From: JACDBE01 sp963714055
GTDB taxonomy: Bacteria > Actinomycetota > Acidimicrobiia > Spongiisociales > UBA5794
Assembly (NCBI GenBank): GCA_963714055.1
Contig: OY970227.1
Coordinates: 2,604,001 to 2,668,000 of the forward strand
DNA length: 64,000 nucleotides
Reading direction: 5' to 3'
The notes beneath the pieces are model-generated. The model made no database searches and was not told the DNA's origin. It saw only the letters and a list, made by a program, of their open reading frames with translations. Below, one piece after another: positions 16,347 through 25,522 of this stretch. Made by a program: the position numbers and the translations under genes. The first letter of the stretch is position 1; each line of letters opens with the position of its first letter.

Positions 16347-19021
16347 GTCTCCTCCGAGCGCAGCAGTTGTCCGAGGGGAAGCCTGACCGTGCGCCGAACC
16401 GCCACGGCGACGGTGGCCGCGGCCACCACGAGGGCGAGCAGCCCGCAGCCGACGGCAAGGGCCACGGCAGGGGAGATGGCGACGGGCAGACCGTCGGTGA
16501 ACGGGGAGAGGTCGAGGCGCCCGTCGAGCATCCGGCTCACCGCCAGGCCGAGCAGCGTGCCGGCGATCGTCGCCGAAACCACCGGCACCATCAGCTCGGC
16601 CCGGGCGGCGCGGAGGAGCTGGGCCCGGCCGCTGCCGACGAGACCGAGCACGGCGGCGTCGCGCCGGCGGGCCCGGGTGGTCACCGTCACCAACCCGACG
16701 GTTGCCAGGGCGATCATCGCCAGCGCCAGCAACCCGGTGCCGAGGTAGGACCAGCGGACCGCAACCACCAGCGGGTCATCGGCGGCGGCGGACACCACCT
16801 CTTCACGGTCGAGCATCTCGGCGTCGCCGGCCGAGGCCACTGCGGCGATGGCGTCGACGTCCGTGGGGGCGGCATCGAGGTAGAGCGTGTCGATGGGGGG
16901 TTCGCGTTCGAACACGCCGCGCAGCACGTTGCGGTCGGCGAGCAGCCAGTCCTCGGTGCGCCCCAGCATCTCCGGACGGGTCTCCACCACGAGGAACGTG
17001 ATGTCGGAGAGAGCCCCCGTTCCGGCGAATGTGTCGCCCGCCTCGACCAGCCGGTCGTCGAGCCGGTTCGCCGCCACCACCGGCACCGGGTCGGCACCGG
17101 AGAGGTCGGGGAGGTGCAGGTCGGCCACAGAGCCGGCGGTGAGCAACCCGTGGAACGGCACGTCGAGGTTGATCAGATCGACCGTGGTGGCGATCTCCGG
17201 TGACTCCACCCGCACCACGCTCACCCCCGACGGCGCCATCGTCACCGAGCCGACTTCGCCGATGGCGGTCGCCACCTCGAGGTCCCGGGTGTCTACCCGC
17301 ATCGGGGCTCCCACCTGCAGCCAGCCGGCCTCGTCGATGCCGGCGGTGAGCCCGCGATCGACGGTCAGGCCCAGCCCGGTGACGGTGAGTGCGATGGTCA
17401 CCACCAGCCCGAGCCCGGATAGGGCACCGGTGTCGCTGGCCGCCCGTCGCAACCCCACCAGCCGGCCCACTCCCAATCCGAGCCCGATCCTGGTGAACCG
17501 GCCCACCACCGCCGGTACGACCAGTCCAACGGCCACCGCCACGGCGAGCGGGCCGAGTATGGGGAGAAGTGTGGCCAGGGTGTTGCTCCACGGGTCGTCC
17601 GGAGGCACGCCCTCGCGCAGGTAGGCCATCACACTGGCGACGCCGGCTACCAGGACCAGCCCGATGCCCAGCACCCGCCAACGGCGGCTCCGGGCTGACG
17701 GCTCGACCCCGAAGCGGCGTGCCTCGCCGGCGACGATGAGGGACGTGGCCAGCACGGCGCCGAGACCGAGCACCACCGCCAGGCGGATCTCGGCGGGGCG
17801 CGGGCTGAGCCCCCCACCGCCGGCCAGTGCGCCGGCCAGCAACCCGACCGCTCCGGCGAGCGCGGCGACCACCGTCATCTCGATGGCGGCGGCGACCACC
17901 ACCGACGTCGTTCCGGCTCCCCGCGCCCTGGCCAGGGCGAGCCAGGAGCGTCGGCGGGCGGCGCTGACCCGCAGGAACTGGACGCACGTGGCCAGGGTGG
18001 CACCGACCATCCCCACGATGGCGAGGAGCGTGGTCGTCTGCGCCGTCTGCCTCCGCTCGGCCGAGTTGACCAGTACCTGGCCGAGACCGGTGGCGACTCC
18101 GAGCCGGCCGACGTCTCCCGCGGTGACCCCGGTCCGCAGCGCTTGGAGGATGTCGTCCGAGTTGTCGATGTCGACGGCGCCGGGGACCAGCTCGCGCCTC
18201 TGCTGGACCTGGAGCCGGGTCGTCCCGTCGACCACGAACGGGGCGGTGGCGAGCTGCTCGGGCTGGAACATCCCGTAGGCGATGTACTCGGCCCCGGCGT
18301 TGGTGTCGTTGACGATGGGTCGATGAAGCCGGAGGTCGCCCCACCAGTACGGGTCGGTGGCGGGAGTCGGCTGGAACACGCCGCTGACCCTGGCCAGGAA
18401 CGGGGGTGGCAACGGGCCTTCGATCCGACGCAGCAGGGCGTCGTCGGAAACCCCCATGGTGAGCTCGGATCCGATGTCCAGCCCGAGCGTCTCGGCGGTG
18501 GCGGCGCTCACCGCGATCTCCATCACCGCCATCCGGTCGTCGGTCATCTCGTCGACCGGCTGCGGCGGCGCTCCCGCCACGAACTCGACGCGGTCACCGA
18601 GATCGGGGTGGAGGCGCAGGGTCATCACGATCGGGGACGGGGCCGGTTCGGCGTCCACCTGGGGGACGGTGAACCGTGTCGTGTCGATGACGTATCTGCC
18701 GTCGCCGTACAGGCTGGAGAGCCGGGCCGGGACGGTCTCGGCGAGCTCGTCGAAGGCATCGGTCACCGGAGCGGTCGGCTCGCCCTCGCCGGTGAACGCG
18801 AACAGGTCGGGCATGTCGAGCGCCAGCCCGAGCCACTGTGGCGGGGTGGCGGCGAGCGCCTGGTCCAGGCTCTCGGTCTCGGCCCGCCGCAGCAGCCGTG
18901 GTTGCGCCACCAGGACGGTGGTGGCAACGGCGAGCACCAAGCCGACGGCGACCGCCGCCGCCAGCTCCGAGCGGCGTCCCACCCCGACCAGGGCGGCGAC
19001 GGGTGTGACGAACCGGCGCAT
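16343..19021 (-). CDS. FtsX-fold ABC exporter permease (892 residues)
   Basis: Large integral membrane subunit. A single N-terminal membrane segment (LAAAVAVGLVLAVATTVL) is followed by a long extracytoplasmic domain, then clusters of hydrophobic helices in the middle (near residues 330-520) and at the C-terminus (near 780-880). This is the duplicated FtsX-like layout of actinobacterial exporters. It likely pairs with the 1113-residue permease and the two ATPases for lipid, lipoprotein or peptide export; the substrate is unknown. It ends with a four-base overlap onto the ATPase gene and begins at the base where the upstream permease stops. Confidence 0.86.
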   Translation of the reverse strand: MRRFVTPVAALVGVGRRSELAAAVAVGLVLAVATTVLVAQPRLLRRAETESLDQALAATPPQWLGLALDMPDLFAFTGEGEPTAPVTDAFDELAETVPARLSSLYGDGRYVIDTTRFTVPQVDAEPAPSPIVMTLRLHPDLGDRVEFVAGAPPQPVDEMTDDRMAVMEIAVSAATAETLGLDIGSELTMGVSDDALLRRIEGPLPPPFLARVSGVFQPTPATDPYWWGDLRLHRPIVNDTNAGAEYIAYGMFQPEQLATAPFVVDGTTRLQVQQRRELVPGAVDIDNSDDILQALRTGVTAGDVGRLGVATGLGQVLVNSAERRQTAQTTTLLAIVGMVGATLATCVQFLRVSAARRRSWLALARARGAGTTSVVVAAAIEMTVVAALAGAVGLLAGALAGGGGLSPRPAEIRLAVVLGLGAVLATSLIVAGEARRFGVEPSARSRRWRVLGIGLVLVAGVASVMAYLREGVPPDDPWSNTLATLLPILGPLAVAVAVGLVVPAVVGRFTRIGLGLGVGRLVGLRRAASDTGALSGLGLVVTIALTVTGLGLTVDRGLTAGIDEAGWLQVGAPMRVDTRDLEVATAIGEVGSVTMAPSGVSVVRVESPEIATTVDLINLDVPFHGLLTAGSVADLHLPDLSGADPVPVVAANRLDDRLVEAGDTFAGTGALSDITFLVVETRPEMLGRTEDWLLADRNVLRGVFEREPPIDTLYLDAAPTDVDAIAAVASAGDAEMLDREEVVSAAADDPLVVAVRWSYLGTGLLALAMIALATVGLVTVTTRARRRDAAVLGLVGSGRAQLLRAARAELMVPVVSATIAGTLLGLAVSRMLDGRLDLSPFTDGLPVAISPAVALAVGCGLLALVVAAATVAVAVRRTVRLPLGQLLRSEET

Positions 19022-22000
19022 CAGCGAGCCTCGCCGAAGCGGATCTCGTCGGCGGGCCGTTGCCTGCCCAGCAGCCGGGCCGTCAGCAACGGCAACAGAG
19101 CCCCGATGACGACGACCAGTCCGGCCACGACGGCGATCGCCGGCCAGGGAACGACCAGCAGCGGCTCGGGGATGGCCGGGGTGCCGTCCGGGGAGACGGC
19201 GACCGAGCGCAGAGACAACCGGGCAAGACCGATCCCGGTGATGATGCCGGCCACCGCCGACACCGCCACCAGCGGCAGCGTCTCCAGGACGAGCAGTCGG
19301 CGCAGCTCGCCGCGGTGGATGCCGAGGGCCCGCAGGATGGCGACGCCGCCTCGACGGTGACGGGCACCCATCACCGCAGTCAGCACCATCCCGACGGCGG
19401 CGACGGTGAGGGCGGCCACGAAGGCGAGCACCATGCTCCCCGACAGGCCGACCGTGGTCGGGTCACGGCCGATGTCGCCGCTCACCCCGACCCGGTCGCT
19501 CACCGCCACGCTTCGGAACGGGTCGTTCAGCAGCGTGTCGCGGGCGGCGTCGACGGCATCGGCTTCGATGCCCAGGGCCCAGTCGGTGGGTGTCGCCAGC
19601 GCCCCCAAGGCGAGGAACTGGCGCGTGTTGAGTGTCGACCAGTCGGCGAGGACGGCCTGCTCGGCATCGATGGCGAAGGGCACGGCGGCAACGGTGTCGG
19701 CCACCTCGACATCGTGGATGCGGCCGCGCAACGTCATCGCCGTGGTGTCGCCTGGGCCGAGCCCGAGCGTGTCGGCGAGCGAGTCGGTGAGCATCACCGG
19801 GATCGGCGGCGGCTGCTCGCCCAACGCGGGCGCGGTCGCCAGGCTGACCACCGCCGGTCGCGAGTTGGCGAAGAAGTCGACGCCGGCATTGAACTCGACG
19901 GTCACCGAATCCTCGTCGGACACCGCCGAGGCGTCGGGCTCGATGATCGAAGTCGACGATGTGACGTGGTCGAACAGGCTCCACTCCCGACTCTCGATCC
20001 CGACCGGCGAGCCGTCGACCCTGAGATCGGTCATCCCGATCTCGATGGTCGGCGGTGCCTCGTCGCCGACCAGGTCGCCGGGGTCGGCGTCGGGAGGAAG
20101 GGCCATCGGCGTTCCTCGGAGCTCGAGCCCGATGAGGTCGAGCGGCGCCGAGAACGGGAGCGAGGAGCCGTCGACCTCGGGTCGAAGGTCGAACTCGGCC
20201 CGGGTCGGGGTGCCGTCGAGGGGGAGCTCGGGCCCGAGCAGGCGGTGCACGGTGGCGTCCCGGTCGGCGACGAGGAAGATCACCTGGGCGGTCGCCGAAG
20301 GTTCGGGGTCGGCTCCGGCCACCGGCTGGGCGGTCATCGTCACCTCCCAGCTCTCCGCCCCCTGGGGGGCCAGCGGGAGGCCTCCCAGGTCATCGGGGTG
20401 GTGGAGCCGCGTCCAGCCGTCAGCCGCCGGACCGACGAGCCGCTCCGGGGTGCGGAGCAGCTCGTCGACCTGTTGGGCGTCCACAGAGATCAGCGGGACA
20501 CCGGCGATCCCGGTCGGGGCGGCTCCGAACGACACTGTCTGCCGGTCGAGCGGCATCGCCCCGGTGACGCCCGGAGTGGTGCGGTAGCCGCCCGCCAGCA
20601 GCGTCTGGTCGATCTGGGATCGGGAGCGGGCGTCGGGGGTCACCACCAGGTCGGCCGACACCCGGGCATCGCCCTGCTCCACCTGGGACTGGCGCAGCGA
20701 CGACAGGTGGACCGCGGTGAACGCCCCCACCGCGGTGGCGAGCACCACCAGCACCGAGATCCGGCTCAATCGACCGGGCCGCCGGGTCAGCTCCCAACCG
20801 GCCAGCGCAGGCACCACGCCGCGCCGGCCGGAGGCGGCCCGCTCGGCCATGGTCGCCGCCGCGGAGAACATGCGGAGGAGAAGGAGCGAGATGGCGATGA
20901 TGCCCAACGCCGGGGCGCCGACGAGGAGCGGGTCGGCCCTTCCGCTGGCGGTGACCGACCCGGCCCTGATCATCTGCCAGAGCCCGAAGACGGCGACCAC
21001 GGCGATGGCGGCGTCGAGCCCGGTGCGACGCAGGAACCCGGCCCGCTCGGCGCCACCCTCGGTAGGGCGCTGCGGCCGAGCGGAGGCGAAGGAGGCGGCA
21101 GCCCGAACTGCGGGGGTCACCACGACGGCGACGGTGAGCAACCCGACGACGGCGGCGGCCACCCACGCTCCCCGCGGGATCTCGGGGCGGAGCTCGAGGC
21201 CGGTCCCCGCAGCCGGCCCCCACCGGCCCAGCAGGTCGACGACCGACCGGCTCAGCCACGGGGCGACGACGATCATCGGGACGACCACCAGCAGGGCTTC
21301 CAGGGTGGCGAGGAATCCCAGCTGCAGCGCGCTCGCCCCGCGGGAGCGGAGCAGGGCGGTCTCGCCCATCCGGCTGTCGACCAGGGCGAGTGCCGCCAGA
21401 GCGAGGCCGTAGAGGGCGACCCCGGCGACCTGGACGAGCACGAGGCCGATCACCGTCCCCATGGCGCCGATCGACGTCTCGGCGGAGGACACCAGGGCGG
21501 GCAGCCCGGTGGTGACGTCGGCATCGGCGCGATCGAGGTCGTCGGCGAGGACCCGGGGGATGGCGGCCACGCCGCCGGCGGTGGCCGCCGCCGGGCCCGA
21601 CTCCACCAGGTCGGGCTCGAGCATCCACCTCCATCGATAGGAGGCGTTCCCGGCGAGCCCGGTGAACGTGGCCTCGTCGACCAGGAACGGCCCCACCTCG
21701 GTGAACGAGCCCGACTCGGTGGCGCCGTCGCGCACCACCGGGCTGTCCGCCCACAGCGGGTCGGTGCGGTCGGCTGGCTCGACCAGGGCGACGACCTCGA
21801 CGAGGAGATCCCCATCGGCCCTGCTCCCCAGGCGAATGCGGTCACCCACGCCGGCGCCGAGGAGCTCGGCCGCCTCGGTGTGGAGGGCGGCGGCCACGGC
21901 GTCACCGGCGGGCACCGTCGCTCGGCTGCCCTCGACGTCGACGAGCAGGTCATCGGGGCCGTCGACGAAGGCCAGGTTGGTGACCCGGTTGGTCTCGGCG

Positions 22001-22362
22001 GACGAGAACCGATCAGGCAGCGTGAAGCTGTCTGATCTGGCGAGCACCAGGCTCCGTCGCGGGGCGGCGAAGGCGTCGTCGACCACCTCCGACACCGCCG
22101 GCACCAGCTCACCGGACCCGGAAGCCGAGTGACGGAGTAGCACCTCGACGCCGGTGTCGAGTGGTGGGGCGGAGGCGACATCGGCCTTGAGCGACGCCTC
22201 GACCACCGCGTCCCGGTAGGTGGGGATGGCGGCGGCCAGCGTGCCCGCCAGGGTGGCCATGAGCAGCACCGTGGCCAGCAGCGGCAACGATGCCCTGGCC
22301 CGGGCGGGGACGGCGAAGGCCGATCGCCACGGCACGACCCGGTCAGACGTGCTCCCGCTCAC
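19021..22362 (-). CDS. FtsX-fold ABC exporter permease (1113 residues)
   Basis: First gene of the exporter operon; GTG start at 22362. One N-terminal membrane segment (LLATVLLMATLAGTLAAA), a large outside domain, a central block of hydrophobic helices from about residue 295, and a second extracytoplasmic domain follow. Terminal helices include LAFVAALTVAAVGMVLTAV and VVAGLVVVIGALLPLL. The architecture matches its 892-residue neighbour, so the pair probably forms a heterodimeric transmembrane unit. The downstream gene starts on the last base of this stop codon (TGATG). Confidence 0.86.
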   Translation of the reverse strand: MSGSTSDRVVPWRSAFAVPARARASLPLLATVLLMATLAGTLAAAIPTYRDAVVEASLKADVASAPPLDTGVEVLLRHSASGSGELVPAVSEVVDDAFAAPRRSLVLARSDSFTLPDRFSSAETNRVTNLAFVDGPDDLLVDVEGSRATVPAGDAVAAALHTEAAELLGAGVGDRIRLGSRADGDLLVEVVALVEPADRTDPLWADSPVVRDGATESGSFTEVGPFLVDEATFTGLAGNASYRWRWMLEPDLVESGPAAATAGGVAAIPRVLADDLDRADADVTTGLPALVSSAETSIGAMGTVIGLVLVQVAGVALYGLALAALALVDSRMGETALLRSRGASALQLGFLATLEALLVVVPMIVVAPWLSRSVVDLLGRWGPAAGTGLELRPEIPRGAWVAAAVVGLLTVAVVVTPAVRAAASFASARPQRPTEGGAERAGFLRRTGLDAAIAVVAVFGLWQMIRAGSVTASGRADPLLVGAPALGIIAISLLLLRMFSAAATMAERAASGRRGVVPALAGWELTRRPGRLSRISVLVVLATAVGAFTAVHLSSLRQSQVEQGDARVSADLVVTPDARSRSQIDQTLLAGGYRTTPGVTGAMPLDRQTVSFGAAPTGIAGVPLISVDAQQVDELLRTPERLVGPAADGWTRLHHPDDLGGLPLAPQGAESWEVTMTAQPVAGADPEPSATAQVIFLVADRDATVHRLLGPELPLDGTPTRAEFDLRPEVDGSSLPFSAPLDLIGLELRGTPMALPPDADPGDLVGDEAPPTIEIGMTDLRVDGSPVGIESREWSLFDHVTSSTSIIEPDASAVSDEDSVTVEFNAGVDFFANSRPAVVSLATAPALGEQPPPIPVMLTDSLADTLGLGPGDTTAMTLRGRIHDVEVADTVAAVPFAIDAEQAVLADWSTLNTRQFLALGALATPTDWALGIEADAVDAARDTLLNDPFRSVAVSDRVGVSGDIGRDPTTVGLSGSMVLAFVAALTVAAVGMVLTAVMGARHRRGGVAILRALGIHRGELRRLLVLETLPLVAVSAVAGIITGIGLARLSLRSVAVSPDGTPAIPEPLLVVPWPAIAVVAGLVVVIGALLPLLTARLLGRQRPADEIRFGEAR

Positions 22363-22372
22363 CGGATGGCCG

Positions 22373-23941
22373 TCACAGGGTGGCGGCGACGGGCGCCTTC
22401 AGCGTCTCGGTGACGAAGCGGCGGATGTCTTCGGCCATGGCGCCCAGCTCGCCGAGGTGGACGTACATCATGTGGCCGCCTTCGTAGTAGGCCATCTCGA
22501 CGTTGCCCGCCAGCTCGGCGTCGAGCCCGAGGTGGGCCAGGGTGTGCTCGGTGGCGAAATGGGGCGTGGCCAGGTCGTAGTACCCGTTGGCGATGAACAC
22601 CCTCATGAACCGGTTGCGACTCATCGCCTCGCGAAGCGTTTCCGACACGTCGACATAGGCGTTCTTGAACTCCTCGTAGTCCCAGGGGTTCACCCGCTCG
22701 GTGAGGATCTCGTAGGGGAGGTCGCTCTCGTAGCCGAGCTCGCCCCGGACGTAGCCGTTGAGCGCCGAGGTGTACACGCCGAGGGTGGCGTCGAGGCTCG
22801 GGTCGGTCTCCATCATCGCCCCGGCGGGGAAGCGGTCGATGCCGGTGTACCGGGAGTCGATGCGGCCGACGGTGCGGCGGATGTCCCGGAGCAGCTCTTT
22901 GCAGAACCACAGGATCTCGATGCGGAGGTCGCAGCGGTCCACGTACTCGGTGGACAGCCCGGTGTACCGGGCCAGCGTGGCCGCCACTTCGGCTCTCTCG
23001 GTGTCGCTCAGCCGGGAGCCTCGGAGGAGGGCGACGGAGTAGTCGGTCGACGCCCACGCCTCGACCTCGTCGAGCAGCCGGCGCAACGGCAGCTTCTGCA
23101 GGTCGGCGGGCAGTCGCCCGTGGAACCAGGCGGTGGCGGCGTAGGTGGGGAGGAAGGCGATGTAGGGGATGTCGTTGCCCCGGTCGAAGGTCCACGTCTT
23201 GGTGTCGAAGGGGGCGGTCCCGAAGTTGAGGATGGCCGACACCAGGATCAACCCGTTGAAGTACATCCCGTGCCGGTTGAGCAGGTGCCCGGTCAGCGCC
23301 GCCGACCGGGTCGTCCCGTACGACTCGCCGGCGATGAACTTGGGCGAGTCCCAGCGGTCGTTCCTCGTCAGCCACAGGCGGATGAACTCGCCGACCGACT
23401 CGATGTCGCGTCGGAAGTGGTGGTACTGCTTGGCCTCCTCCTCGGGGATGGCCCTGCTGTACCCGGTGCTCACCGGGTCGATGAACACGAGGTCGGCTAC
23501 GTCGAGCAGGGAGTGCTCGTTGTCGACGAGGCGTCCCGGCACGGGCAACGGCTCACCCTGCGGACCCAGCTCGACCCGACGGGGGCCGAAGGCGCCGAGG
23601 TGGAGCCACACCGAAGACGACCCGGGGCCTCCGTTGAAGGAGAACACGACCGGCCGGGTCGAGGTGTCCTTGACCCCGCTGCGGACGTAGGCGATCGAGA
23701 AGAAGGACGCCTGCTTCTTCCCCTCCTCCTCCTTCAACACCAGGTGACCGGCACGGGCCGTGTACGCCACCCGCTTGCCGCCGATGGTGACGGTGTGGGT
23801 GGTCTCCGACACCACGTCCTCGTGGTGCGGAGGAGGTGGGAGAGCCTCGGCCGGCTTCTCTTCCTTGCCCTTGGGCGCGCCGTCGGGGGTGCCGGCAGCG
23901 GGCGTGGGGGCGTCGTCCTTGGTGGCGGCGTCGTCGGCCAT
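22373..23941 (-). CDS. Peptidase S10 family serine carboxypeptidase-like protein
   Basis: A 522-residue alpha/beta-hydrolase of the S10 family, which trims C-terminal residues from peptides. Seen: PVVFSFNGGPGSSSVW near residue 100 (oxyanion-hole region with a Glu-Pro-rich lead), FIAGESYGTTR near 200 with the nucleophile Ser, VFIANGYYDLATP near 445 with the catalytic Asp, and YEGGHMMYVHL near 490 with the catalytic His. No signal peptide is present; instead the first 40 residues are charged and Pro/Ala-rich, so it is probably cytoplasmic. Clean frame; 10 bases from the permease gene. Confidence 0.93.
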   Translation of the reverse strand: MADDAATKDDAPTPAAGTPDGAPKGKEEKPAEALPPPPHHEDVVSETTHTVTIGGKRVAYTARAGHLVLKEEEGKKQASFFSIAYVRSGVKDTSTRPVVFSFNGGPGSSSVWLHLGAFGPRRVELGPQGEPLPVPGRLVDNEHSLLDVADLVFIDPVSTGYSRAIPEEEAKQYHHFRRDIESVGEFIRLWLTRNDRWDSPKFIAGESYGTTRSAALTGHLLNRHGMYFNGLILVSAILNFGTAPFDTKTWTFDRGNDIPYIAFLPTYAATAWFHGRLPADLQKLPLRRLLDEVEAWASTDYSVALLRGSRLSDTERAEVAATLARYTGLSTEYVDRCDLRIEILWFCKELLRDIRRTVGRIDSRYTGIDRFPAGAMMETDPSLDATLGVYTSALNGYVRGELGYESDLPYEILTERVNPWDYEEFKNAYVDVSETLREAMSRNRFMRVFIANGYYDLATPHFATEHTLAHLGLDAELAGNVEMAYYEGGHMMYVHLGELGAMAEDIRRFVTETLKAPVAATL

Positions 23942-24022
23942 CGGTTCCCTTCGGCAGAGGCGAAGCAGCCTACCGACCGGCGCCCTTTACCGGGCCTGCC
24001 CGGAGGCGTAGCGTCGCCCGTC

Positions 24023-24778
24023 GTGGAAGGTGATCGAGTCCCCGGGATAGGCCTCGACCCCGGGGCGCTCGGCTTCGACCGCGCCGCCGCCGACTACGAG
24101 GCGGCCCGGCCCGGATATCCGCCCGAGGCGATCGAACGGTTGGCGGCCGAGGTGGGAATCGGTCCGGGCCGTCGGGTGTGCGACCTCGCCGCCGGCACCG
24201 GCAAGCTCACCCGGATGCTGGTCGGGACCGGGGCGGAGATCGTCGCCGTCGAGCCCGTGCCCGGCATGCGTGCCCAGCTGGCGATGGTGCTGCCCGATGT
24301 CGCCGTGCTCGCCGGCACGGCCGAGGCGATCCCGCTCGACGACTCGTCGGTGGATGCCGTCACCGTCGCCCAGGCGTTCCACTGGTTCGACGCCACCGCC
24401 GCCATGGCTGAGATCCGACGGGTCCTCACCCCGGACGGCGGCCTGGCGGTGCTGTTCAACGAGCGGGACGAGCGCCGGCCCTGGGTAGCCGCCTTGTCGG
24501 AGGTGATCGGCTGGCACCGCCAGCGCGTCTCCTGGTACCAGGGCACCGACTGGGGTCGGGTGACCGGCGCCGACGGCGAGGCCGCCTTCGAGTGGGAGGA
24601 GGCGATGACCCGGCAGAAGCTCGACCGCCGAATCCGCTCGATCAGCTACGTCGCCCTGATGTCGGCGGATCGGCAGAGTGCGCTGGTGGAGCGTGCGCTG
24701 GCGGTGGTCGACGGGATGGCCGAGCCATTCCCGATGCCCTACGTCACCCGGATGTGGTGGGGCCACCCGGCCCGGTGA
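24023..24778 (+). CDS. Class I SAM-dependent methyltransferase
   Basis: A 251-residue methyltransferase with Rossmann fold. Motif I VCDLAAGTGKLTRML near residue 55, the acidic loop IVAVEPVPGM, motif II DDSSVDAVTVAQAFHWFD near 115, and RRVLTPDGGLAVLFNERD near 140 (post-III). The FDRAAADYEAARPGYP start is typical of UbiE/Tam-like small-molecule methyltransferases. The GTG at 24023 is the best start although no strong ribosome site precedes it. Its end overlaps the convergent HxlR gene by 35 bases. Substrate unknown. Confidence 0.88.
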   Translation: MEGDRVPGIGLDPGALGFDRAAADYEAARPGYPPEAIERLAAEVGIGPGRRVCDLAAGTGKLTRMLVGTGAEIVAVEPVPGMRAQLAMVLPDVAVLAGTAEAIPLDDSSVDAVTVAQAFHWFDATAAMAEIRRVLTPDGGLAVLFNERDERRPWVAALSEVIGWHRQRVSWYQGTDWGRVTGADGEAAFEWEEAMTRQKLDRRIRSISYVALMSADRQSALVERALAVVDGMAEPFPMPYVTRMWWGHPAR

Positions 24779-25265
24779 CGGCGGCGACGCCGAGCCGCTC
24801 GGCGACCACGGGGAGGAGCGGGCGCAGCTTCAGCTCGTCTCGTTCGAGGCGTTCGCCGCAGTGAGCGCACACGGCGACGCCCTGGGTCTCGGCGCCGCAG
24901 GTGCGGTGGGTCATCACCCGGCGAACGTCGGCGGGAACCGGGTCCCAGCGCTCGCCCCAACGCCACAGGGCGAGCATCACGTCGAGCAGGTCTTCACCCT
25001 TGTCGGTGAGGAGGTACTCGTGGCGGGGAGGGTGGTCCTCGTACCGGGTCGGCTCGAGGATCCCCTCGGCGACGAGCCGGTCGAGCCGGTCGGAGAGGAC
25101 GTTGCGGGCGATCCCCAGGTCGCGGTGGAACTCGTCGAAGCGGCGGACCCCCAGGAAGGCGTCCCGCAGGATCATCAGGCTCCACCGGTCGCCGAAGACG
25201 TCGACGCCGTTGGCGATCGTGCAGTCGAGGTCGTCGAGCCTCTTCCGAGCGGGCATGGAAGCCAT
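24744..25265 (-). CDS. HxlR-family transcriptional regulator
   Basis: A 173-residue winged-helix regulator. Seen: DVFGDRWSLMILRDAFLGVRRFDEF at residues 22-46 (the HxlR hallmark), GIARNVLSDRLDRLVAEGIL as recognition helix and wing, and LLTDKGEDLLDVMLALWRWGE. A C-terminal CxxC zinc-like pair (VCAHCGERL) adds about 40 residues. It is divergent from the small gene at 25348, with a palindrome in the 82-base gap, so it probably autoregulates and controls that gene. A second ATG three codons in could be the true start. Confidence 0.93.
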   Translation of the reverse strand: MASMPARKRLDDLDCTIANGVDVFGDRWSLMILRDAFLGVRRFDEFHRDLGIARNVLSDRLDRLVAEGILEPTRYEDHPPRHEYLLTDKGEDLLDVMLALWRWGERWDPVPADVRRVMTHRTCGAETQGVAVCAHCGERLERDELKLRPLLPVVAERLGVAAVTGPGGPTTSG

Positions 25266-25279
25266 GCTACCCGAGTGGG

Positions 25280-25325
25280 TTGCGTAACGCTACTGAATCG
25301 GGTACAGTGCGTTGCATGATGCAAC
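25280..25325 (+). promoter_or_regulatory. Promoter and palindromic operator for 54-residue gene
   Basis: TTGCGT (25280) and TACAGT (25303) are spaced 17 bases apart. Immediately downstream is the palindrome GTTGCATGATGCAAC (25311-25325), with seven-base arms around a central base, placed over the expected transcription start. This is where a repressor such as the divergent HxlR protein would bind. Confidence 0.55.
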
Positions 25326-25347
25326 TCACTCGTGAGGAGGACTCCCG

Positions 25348-25512
25348 ATGAGGAGTAGGCAACATCCCCGTCGCCCGTACCGTTTCCGGGCCTGGCGTGA
25401 CCGGCCGGCCTCGGCGCCGGACTGGAAGCTCGACATCGACCTCGTCGACCTGATGCGCGATCTCGACCCCGGCATGCTCGATCACCGCTGGCTGGAGGAC
25501 CCGCCCCGGTAG
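25348..25512 (+). CDS. Small basic/acidic protein, 54 residues
   Basis: Unrecognised small protein. The ATG is preceded by GAGGAGG at seven bases, an excellent ribosome site. The first half is Arg-rich (RSRQHPRRPYRFRAW); the second is acidic and amphipathic (DWKLDIDLVDLMRDLD) and ends DHRWLEDPPR. The codon third positions are GC-rich as in neighbouring genes. It follows the HxlR-type operator and lies just ahead of the epoxide-hydrolase-like gene, so it may be the leader of a small regulated operon. Function unknown. Confidence 0.62.
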   Translation: MRSRQHPRRPYRFRAWRDRPASAPDWKLDIDLVDLMRDLDPGMLDHRWLEDPPR

Positions 25513-25522
25513 CGTGCCCCCG

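Noticed and set aside
19060..22035. 991-codon open frame on the plus strand
   Set aside because: Antisense shadow of the large permease; Gly/Arg/His-rich with no family features. It is a product of high third-position GC.
22220..24022. Long plus-strand frame leading into the methyltransferase
   Set aside because: The portion before 24023 is antisense to the S10 peptidase; the methyltransferase fold starts only after the GTG at 24023.
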